Below are positions 31,760 through 42,164 of a stretch of 64,000 nucleotides of DNA, one piece after another. The DNA is taken from assembly GCA_902685375.1 (NCBI GenBank), contig LR738548.1:27268974-27332973 (forward strand). Reading direction: 5' to 3'. Source of the stretch: Neostethus bicornis (Eukaryota > Chordata > Actinopteri > Atheriniformes > Phallostethidae). Below the pieces are notes generated by a model that worked only from the letters and a program-made list of their open reading frames with translations, searched no databases and was not told where the DNA came from. The position numbers and the translations under genes are program-made. The stretch's first letter is position 1; each line of letters starts with the position of its first letter.

Positions 31760-32125
31760 AAAATGAAGAGACTGAAGAGACGGACATCCATGCAAGTCCC
31801 ACCCCCTGCAGGACACTCTGTCTGCACTAAAAAGCAGCTTCAGTGGCAGGCTGCTCTACCCTCGCTGTGTGAAGGTGAGATTCAGGAGTTCTTTCCTTCC
31901 TTCTGCTGTGAGACTCCACAATGTGCTCTTTTTGCTATTTCTCACCAGAACTGTGCGGTAGCTCACTTACTTTGAATGCATGTTTTTGTCCTTAGTCTAG
32001 TTTGCCTTTTTTGTTTTTGTTCTGTTTGTGCATACTTGTCGTGACCTTTTTTTTTCCTTTTTGTGCCTATTCTGTTGCATACAGCAATTTCCCCATTGTG
32101 GGACAAATAAAGGTATTCTTACTTA
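31760..32125 (+). mobile_element. L2/Rex1-like LINE 3' end with coding tail and 3' UTR
   Basis: The frame ending at the TAG near 31962 reads LSALKSSFSGRLLYPRC, then VKVRFRSSFLPSAVRLHN and VLFLLFLTRTVR. The pattern F-R-x-S-F-L-P-S-A-V-R-L-x-N is the characteristic C-terminus of fish L2/Rex1-type reverse transcriptases. The 3' UTR ends CAATTTCCCCATTGTGGGAC, AAATAAAGGTATT and a TTACT-type repeat. This tail is nearly the same as that of SINE-C. Everything 5' of this region is missing. Confidence 0.85.
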
Positions 32126-33139
32126 CTAACAAAATCAAATCATAATGGTTCAAAGGTGGACTGTCTCAAGATACGTAATACATCATGACCTTGGACGGGG
32201 AAACATATCAAATTGTCGAACGCATCGATATCCAGCCTTACAAAAGACATTAACAAACTGAAACACAGTTCGACGTATTAACAGAAGCAAAATCACAACA
32301 CTAGAACACTAGAAGAGTTTTTAACTTAAGACAACAATAAAATATTGGAGAAAAAAAATTTAAAAAATCAAAGAACGCAATTAAATACGAGTAAAGAGGT
32401 TCTGCTGGAGCATCCAGGATTTCAATTCAGGATTTTTATTGTTACAATACAGGCATAGTCAAATTTTGACAGATTTAGATGGATTATTTTGATTGCTTAT
32501 CAGAACTACTAACACGTCTCACACATTTTAGATAGAGACGTGTTCGTCTCTAGACATGATTCCATTAAAAAGCCTCATGCACAAAAAGGCTGTTTTGTAA
32601 AAATGTGGTTTACCACCTCCACGTGTAACTGGTCGACTCGATTTGCCGTCACCCTGCAGTTTAGAGACAAAAGTGCTTGAAATTTTAGAGGCTTATGGAC
32701 GTTTTAAAATTATAAAATCATTCAGCTTTACTAAAAACGCCCTTCAATTGACAGTAGTTATAATAATTTCTTAACTTTTTTGACAATCAGTTTAATCAAT
32801 CAATTAAATGTAGAGTGATGTTAAATAACTTGAGCAAACTGAGTTAGTCTCTTTTTCCTGTTGCATGTAATCATTTAATCCAAAACAACCCTACTTCCGT
32901 GACACTTTTACACAGCTTCACTACTTTAATTGCTAGACAGCTGCTAACAAATGAAAAGTCGCTGCACATTTCCAGTGGTCGCAGGTCATTTGTTTCACAT
33001 TCAGCCGAATGACAGCAGAGGTCTTTATGTGTTTTCACTAGCACGTGCTCCAGTAATTTATATTTAATCAAAGTCTCTCCAACACATCATTTCCGCCACG
33101 TTTTTATCACCCATTGTCTTTAATCAATGCTATTTTTTC
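32126..33139. other. Unique AT-rich sequence, no gene seen
   Basis: No TE or domain recognised; small frames only. Confidence 0.45.
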
Positions 33140-33310
33140 CCCTATTAGTGCTCACTGAGGCTGTCTGAATGAGCAGGCTGCCAAAACAGCACAATTCAAA
33201 TTAGAGCAAATTGTAATTAAAATGATTCTCCTTAATGGGAGCCTGTCGGTTCTGTCAGCAGCACACAGAAATGACACCTTTATCACTTAAATTAATTTCT
33301 GTAGAATGAA
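33140..33310. promoter_or_regulatory. Candidate conserved non-coding element
   Basis: Unique sequence rich in homeodomain-type cores: CAAATTGTAATTAAAATG (33209-33224 region), TCCTTAATGGG and AAATTAATTTC, set in balanced sequence (CACTGAGGCTGTCTGAATGA). The look matches vertebrate developmental enhancers, but this is composition-based inference only. Confidence 0.3.
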
Positions 33311-33984
33311 TGAAAAGGTTGTTTTGTGTTTTCTGGTTCCATGTCTTTTCGGAATATTGATCAGGACCAGATCAATGAGGCAGTTTGTTCACTGATGTAC
33401 ACAGTCAGTCAGGAAGATTTAAGCTCATCGCCGCCTTGGACTCATTTGTAAGTGACTGGAGGTCTTTTTATTGCCACTTCATCCTGCCATCATCTTCATG
33501 TTACCATCATTTCATTACTGTCTTTCTCGCTTCGTCATCTCGTCCCTCCATTGGTAGACACGTCAGTGACAAGAAAGTCAATTTATTTCTTTTTCCTTAT
33601 TTTTTTAAACACCTCTCCTCTGGTCTTCATTCCCTTCGTTTTACTCTTAATCACACACTCCCATCCTTCACTTAATGGACTCACATGTTTGGAAATCAGA
33701 CATGAAGACGAATCGGGAGAAAATTTGAAGTTCATTTCCACCTTCGATCGAAACCTTAATTTTTTTTGCACGTTTCATTTTCTTCCATAATTTCATCATC
33801 TCATAATTATACCTCTCTTCCGTCTAATCTGGATTCTATCTTTTTCTCTCGTTTCTAAATTATAGACGACTTTTAAAATTTTATTGCATATAATAAAAAA
33901 TCCATTGCTTCTAGTTTATGATTCTGACCAATTTGACCTTTTTTTCTAAAGTGCATTTTTATTACAATTACTATATAGGACATT
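33311..33984. other. Pyrimidine-rich unique sequence, no gene seen
   Basis: The 96- and 112-codon overlapping frames (33385-33790) lie in a CT-rich tract and encode Ser/Phe/Leu-rich peptides with no domain. Confidence 0.45.
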
Positions 33985-34695
33985 TTTTTGCAGATAACAT
34001 TGTGATCTGTGGTGAGAGGAAGGAATACGTGGAGGAAAAGCTGGAGAGGTGGAGGTTTGCTGTAGAAAGAAGAGGAATGAAGATTAGTCAGAGTAAGATA
34101 GAGTACGTGTGCGTGAATGAGAGGGATCCAAATGGAAAAGTGAGGTTACAGGAAGAAGAGAGAAAGAAGGTGGAGGATTTTAAATACTTAAGATCAACAG
34201 GCCAGAGCAATGGAGAGTGTGGAAAAGAGGTGACGAAGCGTGTGCAGGCAGGGTGGAACGGGTGGGGAAAAGTATGAGGTGTGATGTGTTACAGAAGAGT
34301 TTCAGTTAAACTGAAAACTGTACAAAACCGTGGTGAGAGCGGCCATGCTGTTTGGTATCAGTGTCACTGAGGAAAAGACAGGAAGCAGAGATGTTTGTAG
34401 CAGAGATGAAGATGCTGAGGATCTCTCTGGGAGTGACCAGGATGGACAGGATCAGAGGAACAGCACATGTTAGAGGTTTTAAAGTCAGAGAGGCCAGACT
34501 GAGATGGTTTGGACATGTACAGAGGAGAGAGAGAGAGGACATCGGAAGAAGGATGCTGGGTTTGGAACCACCAGGAAAGAGGACTAGAGGAAGGCCAAAG
34601 AGGAGGTTCATGGACGCAGTGAAGGAAGACATGAAGATAGTTGGCGTGACCAAAGAGGATGGCGCAGATGTGGTTAGATGGGAGAAACTGACACG
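33985..34695 (+). mobile_element. LINE-B 3' part, motif C altered
   Basis: Begins at RT motif C, read F-A-D-N-I-V-I-C-G-E-R, where the second catalytic Asp is replaced by Asn. It continues with RWRFAVERRGMKISQSKIEY, VNERDPNGKVRLQEEERKKV and FKYLRSTGQS (33918-34277). The rest is in another frame (34352-34720) with AEMKMLRISLGVTRMDRIRG, LRWFGHVQRREREDIGRRML and GRPKRRFMDAVKEDMKIVGV. It ends at W-E-K-L-T without the GAA tail. The region that would encode MKGKVYKT is shortened. Confidence 0.9.
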
Positions 34696-35349
34696 TTATT
34701 TCTGTTTAATCAAGCATTGACTTGCACTCCAAGCAGACACTGTGTTGCTGGTTTTAACGCTGCAAAATCCTGCAAAACTTGGCCACTTTTTCATCACAAA
34801 CTAAACTTTTAAAGAGGTCACGCAGCACGCGTCGTCACGCCTGCATGCACCAGACACGCACATTTTCCAGACTCTAAGTATGAAAAACGTCTTTTGATGA
34901 ACATACCTGCATTCTGTCTAAGAGGTAAACATGTCAGCGGTGGCACACAAAGCTGCAGTAAAACTGTTTTATTCCACCATCTGCTGAGCATGACATGTTT
35001 ATTTTGCCTCATAACCTTTCACAAGGCATTTGTCTCGGGGACAGAGAGTGTGTGTTTGTTTGCACAGTAACGTGCGTAAATTGATGTCATGCACAAGTGA
35101 GATGTCATTTTTATGAAGCTGTTGAAACACTGTTTGGGGGAGTTTGGTGTGAAGCCAAAAAGTCACTTATTTACTAAAATACAAAAGTTCTTTCTTTATT
35201 TTTTTTAAGCAGCTAAACCTACAACAGAGGACCATTGTATTTTATGTGATGCTAAAAATAGTTTCCTCTATGAAAGTTTGCCCTTCAGTGACCTTCAGCA
35301 GCCCCTCGAATGGAAAATATTACTGTACTTTTTAACTTTTTTACAAAAC
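34696..35349. other. Unique sequence, no gene seen
   Basis: No repeat family or ORF with a domain identified. Confidence 0.45.
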
Positions 35350-35538
35350 TGGAGGAGACCAAGAGGCAGACCTGGACCTGCTGGAGAGACTATGTCTCAC
35401 GGCTAGACAGGGAACAACTAGGGATCCATCTGGTGAGCCGGAGGATGCAGCTTGGTGAGAGAAGCCTGGGCTTCTCGTCTAACGCTGTTGCCGCCGCGAC
35501 CCAGCCATAGATGAGCGGAAGATGATGGAACGGAACAG
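35350..35538 (+). mobile_element. LINE-A 3' end fragment
   Basis: GGAGGAGACCAAGAGGCAGA, TGGAGAGACTATGTCTCACG and GCGGAAGATGATGGAACGGA. Encodes a degraded R-R-P-R-G-R...W-R-D-Y-V-S-R-L segment. Confidence 0.85.
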
Positions 35539-35663
35539 TACGAGTTCTTCCGTCCTCTTATGTCCCATTCAGTCTTGTATATTTACATAGGAAACATTTG
35601 ATACATACTAGAGGTGAGATCAGGCCTAAAAAAATCCAGCCCGACCCGGCTCACGGGTATTAA

Positions 35664-35779
35664 GGGATCTGGAGGATGCAGCTGGGTGAGAGAAGCCTGG
35701 GCTTCTCGTCTGACGCTGTTGCCCCCGCGACCCGGCCCCAGATAAGTGGAAGACTGCGGAACAGAATGGTACGGAACAA
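35664..35779 (+). mobile_element. LINE-A extreme 3' end
   Basis: CTGGAGGATGCAGCTGGGTG to GGAACAGAATGGTACGGAAC. About 45 bp upstream, CCAGCCCGACCCGGCTCACG resembles a fragment of a hAT-type MITE that is common in fish; too short to annotate separately. Confidence 0.75.
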
Positions 35780-36459
35780 AAGTGGAGGCTCCGTTCTTCA
35801 GCTTCCGGATTGTTGAGCTGGGAAATTTTTTATCAACTTTTATACTATTTTCAAGCCTAAAAATAAAAAATAACTACATTTATCAACATTTTCTTTCCAA
35901 GCAAAACTGGCTTGGTTAAAAGTTACAGACCAACAAGTTTGTCAGTTTTAGTTTTATGTCATCCAAGCATCAAACTCTGATCTACATGAACATTTTCAAA
36001 CTGGTAACCTGTTTTTGTTTGTGCGTTCGTCTGCAGAAAAAATTTGAGGGGGGTAATCATCAAGTAGGAAGCAATCAGTGGAGACTCTAATCATCTGGTG
36101 AACCCCTGTGGATGGAGGTGTTAACCCATGTGTGTCCTTGTGTTGTCACAAGGAATGCTGGGAGTTTTAACCTGCGATTTAAAAAAAGTTTTAATTTGTT
36201 CAAACATTGTCCAATTACTTTTAGGATATGTTAGTTCTTGGATTCGAAGTGTTTACATCTCAACTTAAGAATAAGTAGTATGATGTACAGGTGTGAATAA
36301 TGCTGGTCTGGTCCTCACTAAGTCAACCTTTCTTCCATAAATCGGTCTATCTAAAAACATCCAGCCAGCTTACAACAAATGAAAATATTTCTCAACTTTT
36401 ATACTAGTGCATTGATACCCAACATCTGTCAAGCAAGCTTTTTCTGTCTGTACAAGTCG
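35780..36459. other. Unique sequence, no gene seen
   Basis: AT-rich; nothing recognised. Confidence 0.45.
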
Positions 36460-36725
36460 ATATCATGTCAGGCTGCATCAGGCTGCGCCAAGCCACGTCA
36501 AGCCACACCACATCAAGCCACGCCACAAAATCTTTGACCACGCGAAGGTAGTCGTTGAGGAGGGGGTACTGTCATGATTCCCTCTCCTACGGCCAGAGGG
36601 AGCCCTGGATGTTTCTCATCAACCTGATTGGGGTTACCTGGGGATGAATGCAGATTCCACACATCTGTGCACCCTGCCATCTATTTACAGGCAATCACCC
36701 CGGACTTCCCTTTTGTTTGTTTTTT
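36460..36725 (+). mobile_element. Gypsy-like 3' internal end, polypurine tract and 5' part of 3' LTR
   Basis: 36460-36556 holds degenerate CAAGCCACGTCAAGCCACAC repeats. A purine tract GAGGAGGGGGTAC (36557-36569) directly precedes TGTCATGATTCCC (36570), the LTR start. The LTR then reads CCAGAGGGAGCCCTGGATGT, ATCAACCTGATTGGGGTTAC and CACCCCGGACTTCC, colinear with 52412-52560, and breaks off near 36725. The purine tract followed by TG is what plus-strand priming in LTR retrotransposons requires. Confidence 0.75.
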
Positions 36726-36872
36726 ACAGTCTGTGTCTTTATGTTTTATTTCTCTAAATGATGACGCAACAACCATCGATACAAAAGTTAATTAGTTGTC
36801 TTCCTCTCTTGATGATTGATGCATAAAGAAGCCTTCTCTACTAACGCAGGAATCAAAGATGTTCCAATTTTT

Positions 36873-37068
36873 CCGTTCCGTTTCGTCATCTTCCGCTTGT
36901 TCCGGGGTCGGGTCATGGGGGCAACAGCCTAAAACGGGCAGCCCAGGCTTCTCTCACCCCGGCTGCATCCTCCAGCTCACCCGGAAGGATCCCAAGTCGT
37001 TCCCCGGCCAGCTGTGAGACATAGTCTCTCCAGCGGGTCCGGGGTCTGCCCCTTGGTCTTCTCCAACT
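36873..37068 (-). mobile_element. LINE-A 3' end fragment
   Basis: GTTCCGTTTCGTCATCTTCC to GGGGTCTGCCCCTTGGTCTT. Flanks TCCAATTTTT and TCCAACTTTT give a plausible 10-bp duplication (9 of 10). Confidence 0.85.
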
Positions 37069-37726
37069 TTTTTGTTACAATTTCAATTTTTTTTCATTTT
37101 CAAAAATAGCCCACTTATCTGTGCATTTTATTCCCAAACAATTATGCTGGAGAGAAGCACAAATGCCATGAATGATCTTTTGGAGTGTTTACTTATTTGC
37201 AGAGACGAGGGAGACTCCGAATAGGAGGTATTTTGGGGATTAGCCCTGGGTACAAGTTTATTTCTGTGGGTTTTTTTTCTATTATATGTACATTGTTTTC
37301 AAAAAGTAAGATCATAAATTTATGCACTGATTAACACAAACAAGTACTTTATTTTGTGTGTGACGCCCATAAAGACGCAAAAACAAACACATGCTAGCTT
37401 CTTAACTGTGGAACTGTGACAGATTTCTAACCCTAAGCGATCTATGCTAATACTTAAAGATTTGCGTCTTTCTTGCAGCTTTCTTTTTCAGTGTGTCCTT
37501 TTTTATCGTTTCTCTCACACACAATCATTTGTCTGCTTTCGTTTTGATGAGCGCAACAAATCCATTTCAACTCCACACCTCAAATTCTTCCCCATGCGAG
37601 CTGCAAACGGGTCCATTTCAGTGATTGCTTCTATATTGGCAAACAGCTGTGAAGTGCTGAGAAGATATTAACAGCTGACATCATTTTTATTTCTTCCTGA
37701 AAGTGGTAAATGCTGCTGTGTCGCTC
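37069..37726. other. Unique sequence, no gene seen
   Basis: AT-rich; the 75-codon frame at 37444-37671 has no domain. Confidence 0.45.
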
Positions 37727-37862
37727 ACAGAAAGAGAAAAATGACTGTGTTTATTCACTTTGTGCATTTATACACCAGCTTTCAGCCAATTAGGTTTTAA
37801 TTTAGAGTCATGGGGCAATTTGGTTTCCTGTTATTATTATTATTGCCTTACGAGCTGCTGCT
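37727..37862 (-). repeat. Diverged non-TE repeat P, copy 2 (inverted)
   Basis: The reverse complement aligns with 29099-29236: CAGCAGCTCGTAAGGCAATA, AATAATAATA, TTGCCCCATGACTCTAAATT, GCTGGTGTATAAATGCACAA and GTGAATAAACA. Both copies keep the same segment order with small indels. Confidence 0.7.
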
Positions 37863-38244
37863 GTCATTTTCTTTGAAATTAAAAGCAAATCAAATAAATC
37901 AAATCTGATAACAGTTGTTTGAGTGGTCGGATGTAAAATTTCTAATAACAATCTGATGCATTTTTGCAATCAGGTCATTTGGTTGGGCTTACAATAAAAT
38001 TAAGAACAATATTAAAAAATGGCTATTTACGCAGATGCATTTCTTCAACAAGTCAAAAAAAAAAAAAACTAAGTTAACCTTTATGTTCAAAAGTCCAAAT
38101 CATTTGTAAATGCATGTTCACCTATCGGATCGTCAAATATGGACAATGAAAAACTGATTTTTTTTTTTTTTTATCTTCATTCGAGCTTTCATAAATTGTC
38201 CATGTGACTGTTTACTGTACAGGGAGGGGTTCCACTAAAATGGT

Positions 38245-38352
38245 ATGGTATGGCCACATACCAGCCTGTCAATGCCCGATCCTGCCAGACCTCAGAAGCT
38301 AAGCATGCTGGGTCTAGGCAGTACTTGGATGGTAGACCGCAGGTGTTCTATC
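38245..38352 (+). mobile_element. 5S rRNA-derived SINE head
   Basis: Closely follows vertebrate 5S rRNA: GGCCACATACCAGCCTG near the 5' end, CCCGATCCTGCCAGACCTCA, AGAAGCTAAGCATGCTGGGT (internal box A region) and CAGTACTTGGATGGTAGACC (box C region). It lacks an exact 3' end and a T-run, carries many substitutions and is joined to SINE-like sequence downstream, so it is a 5S-derived SINE or pseudogene and not a functional 5S gene. Confidence 0.85.
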
Positions 38353-38815
38353 GAGATCTGCGGCCGGTCGCAGATATAAATAGATAGGAGATTTGAAAAC
38401 TAACCATAACACTAATTCCAATAGAAGTATGGCAGGTCGCAGATCTCGATGATTAGGACGCAGATCATGACGGTTAGATCATCTGGAAGGGAGAGGGATC
38501 ATTTTGGGCATGTGCAGATGCGCAAAATCGCAGATCTTGTGGTTGCAGATCTCGATGGTCGCATATCTCGTCAGGACATCGGAACCCTAGGTGCCACAGT
38601 GGGACAGTTGTTGAGATTAAATTGTTGTTGTGTCCCTGGGTAAGACACTTCACCCACGTTGCTTAGCCTGGATGGTGTGTATGTGTGATTGGTTGAAGAT
38701 GGTCAAAGGGGCCGATGGCGTGAAATGGCAGACTCGCTTCAGTCTTCTCCAGGGCAGCTGTGGCTACAACAGTAGCTTACCGATACCTGGTACGGAGTGA
38801 ATGAATGAAGCATAT
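38353..38815 (+). mobile_element. Body and 3' end of the composite 5S SINE
   Basis: 38353-38580 has a degenerate motif GGTCGCAGATCTCGATG seen at least six times with variation. 38588-38815 carries the fish SINE body TTGTGTCCCTGGGTAAGACA, CTTCACCCACGTTGC, CCAGGGCAGCTGTGGCTACA and a GTGAATGAATGAA tail. The 5S head followed by this body suggests one composite element, with the GCAGATCT block as an extra insertion. Confidence 0.6.
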
Positions 38816-39237
38816 GTGAAGCGTCTTTGAGAGTCCAGAGTGTCAGACAAACATTCTGTAAATAAAAGGTACAAAATACTGCTTTTAGATGGAATATGAT
38901 ACTGGAAGCATTTTAATGTGGAGCACAGCCTGATTTTTTTTGGGTGCTTTACCAAGTCAACTCCAATGATAATTGTAGTTGAGGGGGTGGTGTACCTTTG
39001 TAGTGTTGTACTTTTAATGTCCTAACTTGTACAGATTAAAAGATTTTTGCTATTTGTTGGCTCATGAAAGCGATATTTGCCAAAATCCACTTTTAAATAT
39101 ATTTCAGTTTTATTTCCGTTTTTGACAAGGTGGACACCCTCCCATGTATTCTTCGATGTTCATTCTGGTGCTCCAGGAATACAGTGTGCACAACACAGCG
39201 TAAATCTCATTTGAGGCTGAAATAGAGTGAAAAGTGC
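38816..39237. other. Unique sequence, no gene seen
   Basis: No domain or repeat recognised. Confidence 0.45.
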
Positions 39238-39362
39238 CTCTTCTTCTTCTTTCGGCATTTCCCTTCAGGGATCGCCACAGCAAGTCAGTTTCTTCCATCT
39301 GACAGTATGTGCAGTATCCTGGCGTCACAAAGACGCTAACTATCTTCATGTCTTCTTTGCAT
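39238..39362 (-). mobile_element. LINE-B extreme 3' end, reverse
   Basis: CTTCTTCTTCTTTCGGCATT, CCACAGCAAGTCAGTTTCTT and CTAACTATCTTCATGTCTTC: the reverse of the KEDMKIV...KKLTCCGD coding end plus GAA tail, with a scrambled middle. Confidence 0.8.
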
Positions 39363-40753
39363 AAATCTAGCAAAGCTATGTTTTTTTTTCATTTTTGGTG
39401 CCGGTTAGTGCTATTAAAATGGCACTCCCTGTTAAGGACAGGGACAAAGCGTCAGCAGAGTGATTCACTACGGTACTTCCTACTAAGGTGGGTGTTGTGG
39501 AGAACAAAATCCCTGGAAAAGAACAACATAGATTTCAAATACTATCCAAATACTGGACAGGAGTACTTTTATTTTACTCAAATAGAAAAACCGTCCAAGT
39601 ACGTTTTTGATTTGGGAATACCGTTCAAACCTTGTAAAAAGCTACAGATAGTTGATTTTACGTGAAAACTCTCCTTTAAACATTTTCAATCACAGATATC
39701 TTGAGAAAACATTTCAAATCTAAATGTCATCTCAGAATAAGATCCCATCTCTTTCCCTCCCATTCAACTTTCCTAAAGCTCCTGCTGAAGCCACACCGAA
39801 AAGCTGCTCTTCAAACATCTGAGAGGCTGCCGCACATTCGTATGACCCGTCATATCTTCCCCTCCTTTTACCTCACATCTCGGTCTGCTCTCATGTGCTC
39901 CCAGCTTTAGGTGGAAAAAAAGTAAAAAGAAACATAAAAAAGGAAAGTCATCCTTTGTTCTGGGCTCTATACAAAGGTGGAGCATAAGACTGGAATTACG
40001 CTTGAAGTGTGGCCGACGATACACACACATGAACGTAGCTCAGGATCATTTTCGCTGCTTCATAGCTCCACCGAAAGGAAAGACAGATGTATCGTACAAC
40101 ATCGGGCCATATTGTGCTTTCATTATCTACGCTACAGTGCCTTTGTTTACATTCATTTATTTACCATGCAACAGAAAACTGGGAATGCATGGAATTCACA
40201 TGGCTTTGACCAATTTATGTTCCTCACAAGATTACAGAGACATTTTCCAACATGGATGACGAGTACAATTAATAATATTTCTGCATTCACCATGTGGGTT
40301 TTCCAAAGTTACATGTGGCCTGATGGGATTTTAAAGACAAAAGCCCTCATTTATCAAAGTTGTGCATGAAACGGTGTAAATTTGAGGCATACAGAAAGAA
40401 TACACCAGAGGCCACGCGGCATTTATGGTAAGGGGTGTGTCTGTTCTTCTTTGACAAATGAAGGTGTGATGCACAATCAGAAAACAAGTGCAATGATAAT
40501 AAAAAGACCGACATTTATTCAAATCCAAGCTCAGTCACGTCCTTATTCTGCGACACAAAAAACGGAAGACGACAACTAAAAATTTGACTGAATGCTGCCA
40601 TGTTTTTACAGACTGATCTTTGGTGGGCTGCAAATCGTTTTTTGATACCACGCCAGTGTTGCACCAGAAAGTGACTGGCTACCTTTAAATGTTAATTTGT
40701 CTGTGTTTCCATCCTTAAAATTTGCAGAACTAACACATACAATTCTGTGGTCA
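39363..40753. other. Unique sequence, no gene recognised
   Basis: The 118-codon (39309-39665) and 130-codon (39977-40369) plus frames have no recognisable domain. The second is overlapped by another plus frame. I could not find good splice sites around either. Confidence 0.4.
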
Positions 40754-40766
40754 AAAACTTGATTGT

Positions 40767-41498
40767 TTCGTTCCGTTCCGTCATCTTCCGCTTGTTCCGG
40801 GGTGTGGTCGCGGGGGCAACAGCCTCAAACAGGCAGCCCAGGCCTCTCTCACCCCGACTGCATCATCCCGCTCACCCAGAAGGATGCCAAGTCGTTCCCC
40901 GGCCAGCTGTGAGACATAGTCTCTCCAGCGGGTCCAGAGTCTGCCCCTTGTATCCAACCGGTGGGATGTGCCCAAAATACCTCGCCCGCGAGGCGCTCGG
41001 GGGGCATCTTGACCAGATGCCCGAACCACCCCATCTGGCTCCTCTCGACCTGGAGTAGGAGCGGCTCGACACCGAGCTCCTCCCGGATTGCAGAGCTCCT
41101 CACCCGATCTCTGAGTGAGAGCCCAGCCACTCTGCAGAGGAAGCTCATTTCGACCGCTTGTACCCGTGATCTCATTCTTTCGGTCACCACCCACAGCTGG
41201 TTACCATGGTGAGGGTAGGAACGTAGATCCCGGTTACCATGGTGAGGGTTGGAACGTAGATCGACTTGTAAATCGAGAGCTTTGCTTTTTCGGCTCAGCT
41301 CTTTCTTTGCAACGACGGACCGATGCAGCGTCCCAGTTATTGCTGATGCCGCACCGATCCGCCTGTCGATCTCCCGCTCCATCTTTCCCCCACTCGTGAA
41401 CAAGACCCCAAGATACTTAAACTCCTCCAATTGGGGCAGGACCCTGTCCCTGACCCGCAGGGGGCATTCCACCCTTTTCCGGGCCTGGAAAAGGGTGG
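40767..41498 (-). mobile_element. LINE-A 3' part, longest copy, with TSD
   Basis: Flanked by a 13-bp near-perfect duplication (AAAACTTGATTGT at 40754-40766, AAAACTTTATTGT at 41499-41511). Minus-strand frame 40849-41472 (207 codons) includes MECPLRVRDRVLPQLEEFKY, LGVLFTSGGKMEREIDRRIG, LHRSVVAKKELSRKSKA, QLWVVTERMRSRVQAVEMSF, LRDRVRSSAIREELGVEPLL and MGWFGHLVKMPPERLAGEVF. It then shifts frame in the GRPRTRW region. A 32-bp tandem duplication (about 41203-41265) inserts a repeated P-H-H-G-N stretch. The palm, motif C and endonuclease are absent. Confidence 0.93.
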
Positions 41499-41500
41499 AA
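41467..41500. repeat. Fold-back at the LINE-A 5' junction
   Basis: Perfect 14-bp arms (TTCCACCCTTTTCC / GGAAAAGGGTGGAA) around GGGCCT. The left arm is normal LINE-A sequence; the right arm is its inverted copy where further LINE-A sequence should be. Confidence 0.9.
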
Positions 41501-41522
41501 AACTTTATTGTACAACGTATGA

Positions 41523-41730
41523 GGGAGACGGCAGCACAGTGGTTAGCGCGTTCGCGCGCGGACCGGAAAGTTGCGGGTTTGATGCCCCACAGAGAGCACG
41601 TCTAGGGTCCTTGGAGAAGACACCTAACCCCCACTTCTCCCACCATTTGCGCCGTCGAAGGGCAGCCTTCAGGGGTGTAAGGAGTCCAGCACACATATTT
41701 CCCCGGTGAGGGATGAGTAGAGTAATTCAT
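41523..41730 (+). mobile_element. SINE-C, full-length-like
   Basis: tRNA-like head GGCAGCACAGTGGTTAGCGC (box A region) and GTTGCGGGTTTGATGCCC (box B region). Then come the body GAGAAGACACCTAACCCCCA and the tail ATTTCCCCGGTGAGGGATGA, followed by TTTAT repeats. Lies 12 bp after the LINE-A duplication. Confidence 0.9.
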
Positions 41731-42164
41731 TTATTTATTTTATTTATTTATAAAAGAATGAATCTTGAGCATTAGACAGAATGGTCACATTGATCCCACT
41801 TCAGGTCGTATTCTTCAATACGATGTATTGCTGCTCATCCTTCATGTAATTTAAGCTTTCAGCAACACCCTCCTACTTTAGCTTGTGGGCCAAGTCTGAT
41901 TCATTCTGACACCAACATAATTAAATTCCTCATTACCAAATCATAAACAGAAGCTCAGTGACTAACCGTTTTAATTTATGGCTTATCAGGAGTGTCTTTA
42001 TATCTTTTTTCTCTAAAAGTGGAGACAAATTACCACTACGCACCCCGCTGGAAACGTGGACTTGGTCACTAATAGGTAAATATTCCTTCAGGATCAGTGT
42101 ATTAAAATAAGTGAAGCAAAAAGAAAAAGATTTTAATTAGAGTTTTTGTCTGGTTGAAACGTTT

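Noticed and set aside
33385..33790. Overlapping 96- and 112-codon plus frames
   Set aside because: CT-rich tract giving Ser/Phe/Leu-rich peptides in two frames at once.
38245..38352. Functional 5S rRNA gene
   Set aside because: Many substitutions, altered 3' end, no T-run terminator and joined to SINE sequence.
39977..40369. 130-codon plus frame
   Set aside because: No domain, overlapped by another frame, no convincing splice sites.
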